From: Candidatus Methylomirabilis sp.
GTDB taxonomy: Bacteria; Muiribacteriota; Ozemobacteria; Ozemobacterales; Ozemobacteraceae
Direction: 5' to 3'
DNA: 64,000 nt
Assembly: GCA_020722725.1 (NCBI GenBank)
Contig: DYKG01000016.1
Coordinates: forward strand, 1 to 64,000
A program made the position numbers and the translations under genes. Of the stretch, positions 62,343 to 64,000 are shown piece after piece (position 1 is the first letter of the stretch; every line of letters begins with the position of its first letter). The notes under the pieces were generated by a model. That model had not been told where the DNA came from. It did not search any database and saw only the letters and a list, made by a program, of their open reading frames with translations.

Positions 62343-63319
62343 TGGAAATGTTCATGTCTGGATTTGTTTTCACTTTTCTCGCCTGCTTTTTCATTCTGCC
62401 CATCATGTTTGGATTTGCACGGCTGTTTGGTATTTATACCATAGTCAACGAAGGGCAATGCCACGTTTACGTTATGTTTGGCCAGGTTCTCGGGGTATTG
62501 AAAGAGCCGGGCATTTATTTCCTGCCCTGGAACATTGGAATAAAAGCATTTTTCATTCATTTTCTCGGTTCATGCTCAAAGGTTGATACCCGCCTGGATC
62601 AGGAGTATCTGCGCAGCCAGCCGGTTAATTCAGAAGAGGGCGCACCCATGGGTATCGGAATCTGGTTTGAAATGGTCATCAATAATCCGGTCGCGTTTCT
62701 TTTCAAGAATGCAGACCCGCGAAACTCTCTATCTACAAACGTAAGAAGCGCTGCAGTCCGATGCCTTAGCAATATGAAACTGGGGGACATGCTCGAAGAC
62801 AGGCACACAATGAGCCAGAAAGTTCGTGATGAGGTTTCCCCACAGGCAAATGAGTGGGGTTACAAAGTTGGTTCGGTTTATATAAGAAAAGTGCATTTCC
62901 GCGACAAAAAGATGATTTCCCAGATTCAGGAAAAAGTTGTAAATCGCCTGCGCCAGGTAACTTCTGCAATCAAGCAGGATGGGGCAAATCAGGTAAGCAT
63001 TATTACCAGCACAGCCGAAAATCAGGCTGCCGCCGAATTTGCCAAAGCAGCAGCGGTTCGCCCGAAAATTGTTGGTGAAGCATTGCAGGAAATTTCAAGA
63101 GATCCGGAAATTTCAAATGCACTTTTTGAAATTCTTGAAGCTCAGAAACTGGCCGAAGGCAACACGCAGATCACCATGATACCGTCAAAAACCCCCATGC
63201 TGAGAGAATTACTGGCAGCAGAGAGTGTCGATATTGATGAACCTCAGCCAATGAGGTTTAGGCAGGAAAGAATGCCGATTGAAGCCCCAGACAATGATAA
63301 AAAAGGCAGGAAAAATTAA
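62342..63319 (+). CDS. SPFH/band-7 membrane protein B
   Basis: 325 residues. An N-terminal hydrophobic helix (about 6-32) leads to IVNEGQCHVYVMFGQVLGVLKEPGIYFLPW, the opening of a band-7 domain, followed by a helical region with KVVNRLRQVTSAIKQDGANQ and an Ala-rich stretch typical of flotillin/HflC relatives. The tail is acidic then basic. It starts on the last base of the preceding SPFH gene and is followed directly by the pRiA4b-like gene, with no gap. Confidence 0.85.
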   Translation: MEMFMSGFVFTFLACFFILPIMFGFARLFGIYTIVNEGQCHVYVMFGQVLGVLKEPGIYFLPWNIGIKAFFIHFLGSCSKVDTRLDQEYLRSQPVNSEEGAPMGIGIWFEMVINNPVAFLFKNADPRNSLSTNVRSAAVRCLSNMKLGDMLEDRHTMSQKVRDEVSPQANEWGYKVGSVYIRKVHFRDKKMISQIQEKVVNRLRQVTSAIKQDGANQVSIITSTAENQAAAEFAKAAAVRPKIVGEALQEISRDPEISNALFEILEAQKLAEGNTQITMIPSKTPMLRELLAAESVDIDEPQPMRFRQERMPIEAPDNDKKGRKN

Positions 63320-63934
63320 ATGGAAAAAAGAGAACCGCAGAAATTTTATTTGATCAATCTTGAGCTCATGGAAGTAAAACCAGCAGTCTGGAGACGGTTT
63401 GTGGTGCCGGCAGACATTTCTCTCGACCGGTTACACGACGTGATTCAGATCATCATGGGCTGGCAGGACGGGCACATGCACGAATTCAACTTCGGCAAAC
63501 AGCGATATGTCGAAACCATCGACAAAGAGTTCGATGATGAAATGACAATGCTCGAAGCAACTGAAAGGTTAAACAAACATTTCAAAAAGAAAGGCGACAA
63601 ATGTTTATACGTCTATGACTTCGGTGATTCCTGGATGCACCAGCTCACCCTGGAAAATGCCAATTACAAACTCGCCGATGACGACTGGACTATCTGCTGC
63701 AAAGACGGTGAAAATGCCTGTCCGCCCGAAGACATCGGAGGTCCTCCGGGGTACGAAGAATTCCTGAAGATTCTGAAAGATTCCAGGCATGAAGAGCACA
63801 AAAGCATGCTTGCCCTTTCCACCACACTGCAACCGGGTAATAAAAAGTTCAACCCCAAATTTTTTGACCTGGAAATGACCAATAACATCCTTTCCTGTTT
63901 CCTGCGCTGGACAAGACCGCGCCAGCTGGATTAA
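63320..63934 (+). CDS. pRiA4b ORF-3-like protein
   Basis: 204 residues, starting at the base after the preceding stop. It matches the plasmid pRiA4b ORF-3 family: YLINLELMEVKPAVWRRFVVPADISLDRLHDVIQIIMGWQDGHMHEF, then CLYVYDFGDSWMHQLTLE and ACPPEDIGGPPGYEEFL. The family is widespread and its biochemical function is unknown. The zero-gap fusion of reading frames with the SPFH pair suggests a shared transcript, though it may simply be a neighbour. Confidence 0.92.
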   Translation: MEKREPQKFYLINLELMEVKPAVWRRFVVPADISLDRLHDVIQIIMGWQDGHMHEFNFGKQRYVETIDKEFDDEMTMLEATERLNKHFKKKGDKCLYVYDFGDSWMHQLTLENANYKLADDDWTICCKDGENACPPEDIGGPPGYEEFLKILKDSRHEEHKSMLALSTTLQPGNKKFNPKFFDLEMTNNILSCFLRWTRPRQLD

Positions 63935-64000
63935 ACTTATTTACCAATGAAATCTGGCGTTGATGAGCTTCTCGACAGTCTTAGAAAGACCCCGTCGGGG

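Noticed and set aside
63960-64000. Second copy of the REP-like motif at the window end (CTTCTCGACAGTCT)
   Set aside because: Only about half of the core matches and no palindrome is visible.
1-64000. CRISPR arrays, insertion sequences, rRNA and tRNA genes
   Set aside because: No regularly spaced repeats, transposase motifs, or RNA gene consensus sequences were seen in either strand by eye.

Overview
The window looks like chromosome from a motile, double-membraned (diderm) bacterium. Evidence for an outer membrane is a beta-barrel-like protein ending in Phe, several lipobox proteins and two pseudopilins. Evidence for flagella is a long fli/flh cluster. The flagellar gene set (FliY rather than FliN, the TIGR02530-type protein, FlbD, FlhF/FlhG) recalls Firmicutes and Spirochaetes, but the envelope is diderm. 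Candidatus Riflebacteria or a similar deep lineage is my guess; no rRNA or tRNA gene is present to decide it. Starts other than ATG are common (TTG for fliQ, flhA, the HPt-CheW gene and the binding protein; GTG for fliY, fliO and fliR).

Layout. 1-2.3 kb (minus): a Cache/HAMP-like membrane sensor without an output domain, then a nucleotide-transporter/MFS-like protein broken by a frameshift and cut by the window edge. 2.5-7.9 kb: a tiny plus-strand gene, then a minus-strand envelope operon: FecR-domain protein, beta-barrel protein and a frameshifted lipoprotein. 8.1-10.0 kb: a secreted M23 peptidase, divergent from the flagellar cluster. 10.2-29.0 kb (plus): fliK, flgD, TIGR02530-type gene, a structured 333-base gap, flgE, flbD, fliL, fliM, fliY, cheY, fliO, fliP, fliQ, fliR, flhB, flhA, an apparent inactive FlhG-like paralogue, flhG, flhF. 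29.0-33.0 kb: cheA and a paralogue that keeps HPt and P2 but ends in CheW. 33-39 kb (minus): two pseudopilins, alaS, ruvX, a DUF6941-like protein and a HEAT-repeat protein.

39-47 kb: a secreted protein, a coiled-coil membrane protein, a decayed phospholipid-methyltransferase-like pseudogene, a large unrecognised protein with a basic tail overlapping a small membrane protein and a RuvC-like nuclease, a cold-shock protein, lysS and a secreted zinc peptidase. 47-56 kb: an EamA transporter, small membrane proteins, a C39-like cysteine peptidase, trxB, an S9 peptidase and an M30-like lipoprotein peptidase. 56-64 kb: a two-gene ABC exporter, a substrate-binding-protein homologue with no signal peptide, two SPFH membrane proteins and a pRiA4b ORF-3-like protein. 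Bases 63935-64000 show nothing I can name.

How it fits together: the core is a near-complete flagellar export, switch and hook-control operon with its FlhF/FlhG positioning genes, directly followed by the chemotaxis kinase. Stator (motAB), rod, flagellin and receptor genes must lie elsewhere. The most unusual items are the Walker-A-less FlhG paralogue, the HPt-P2-CheW fusion, the hairpin-rich flgE leader and the Met-Gly-Pro repeat linker of FliY. All functional calls rest on reading motifs by eye; no database search was run.
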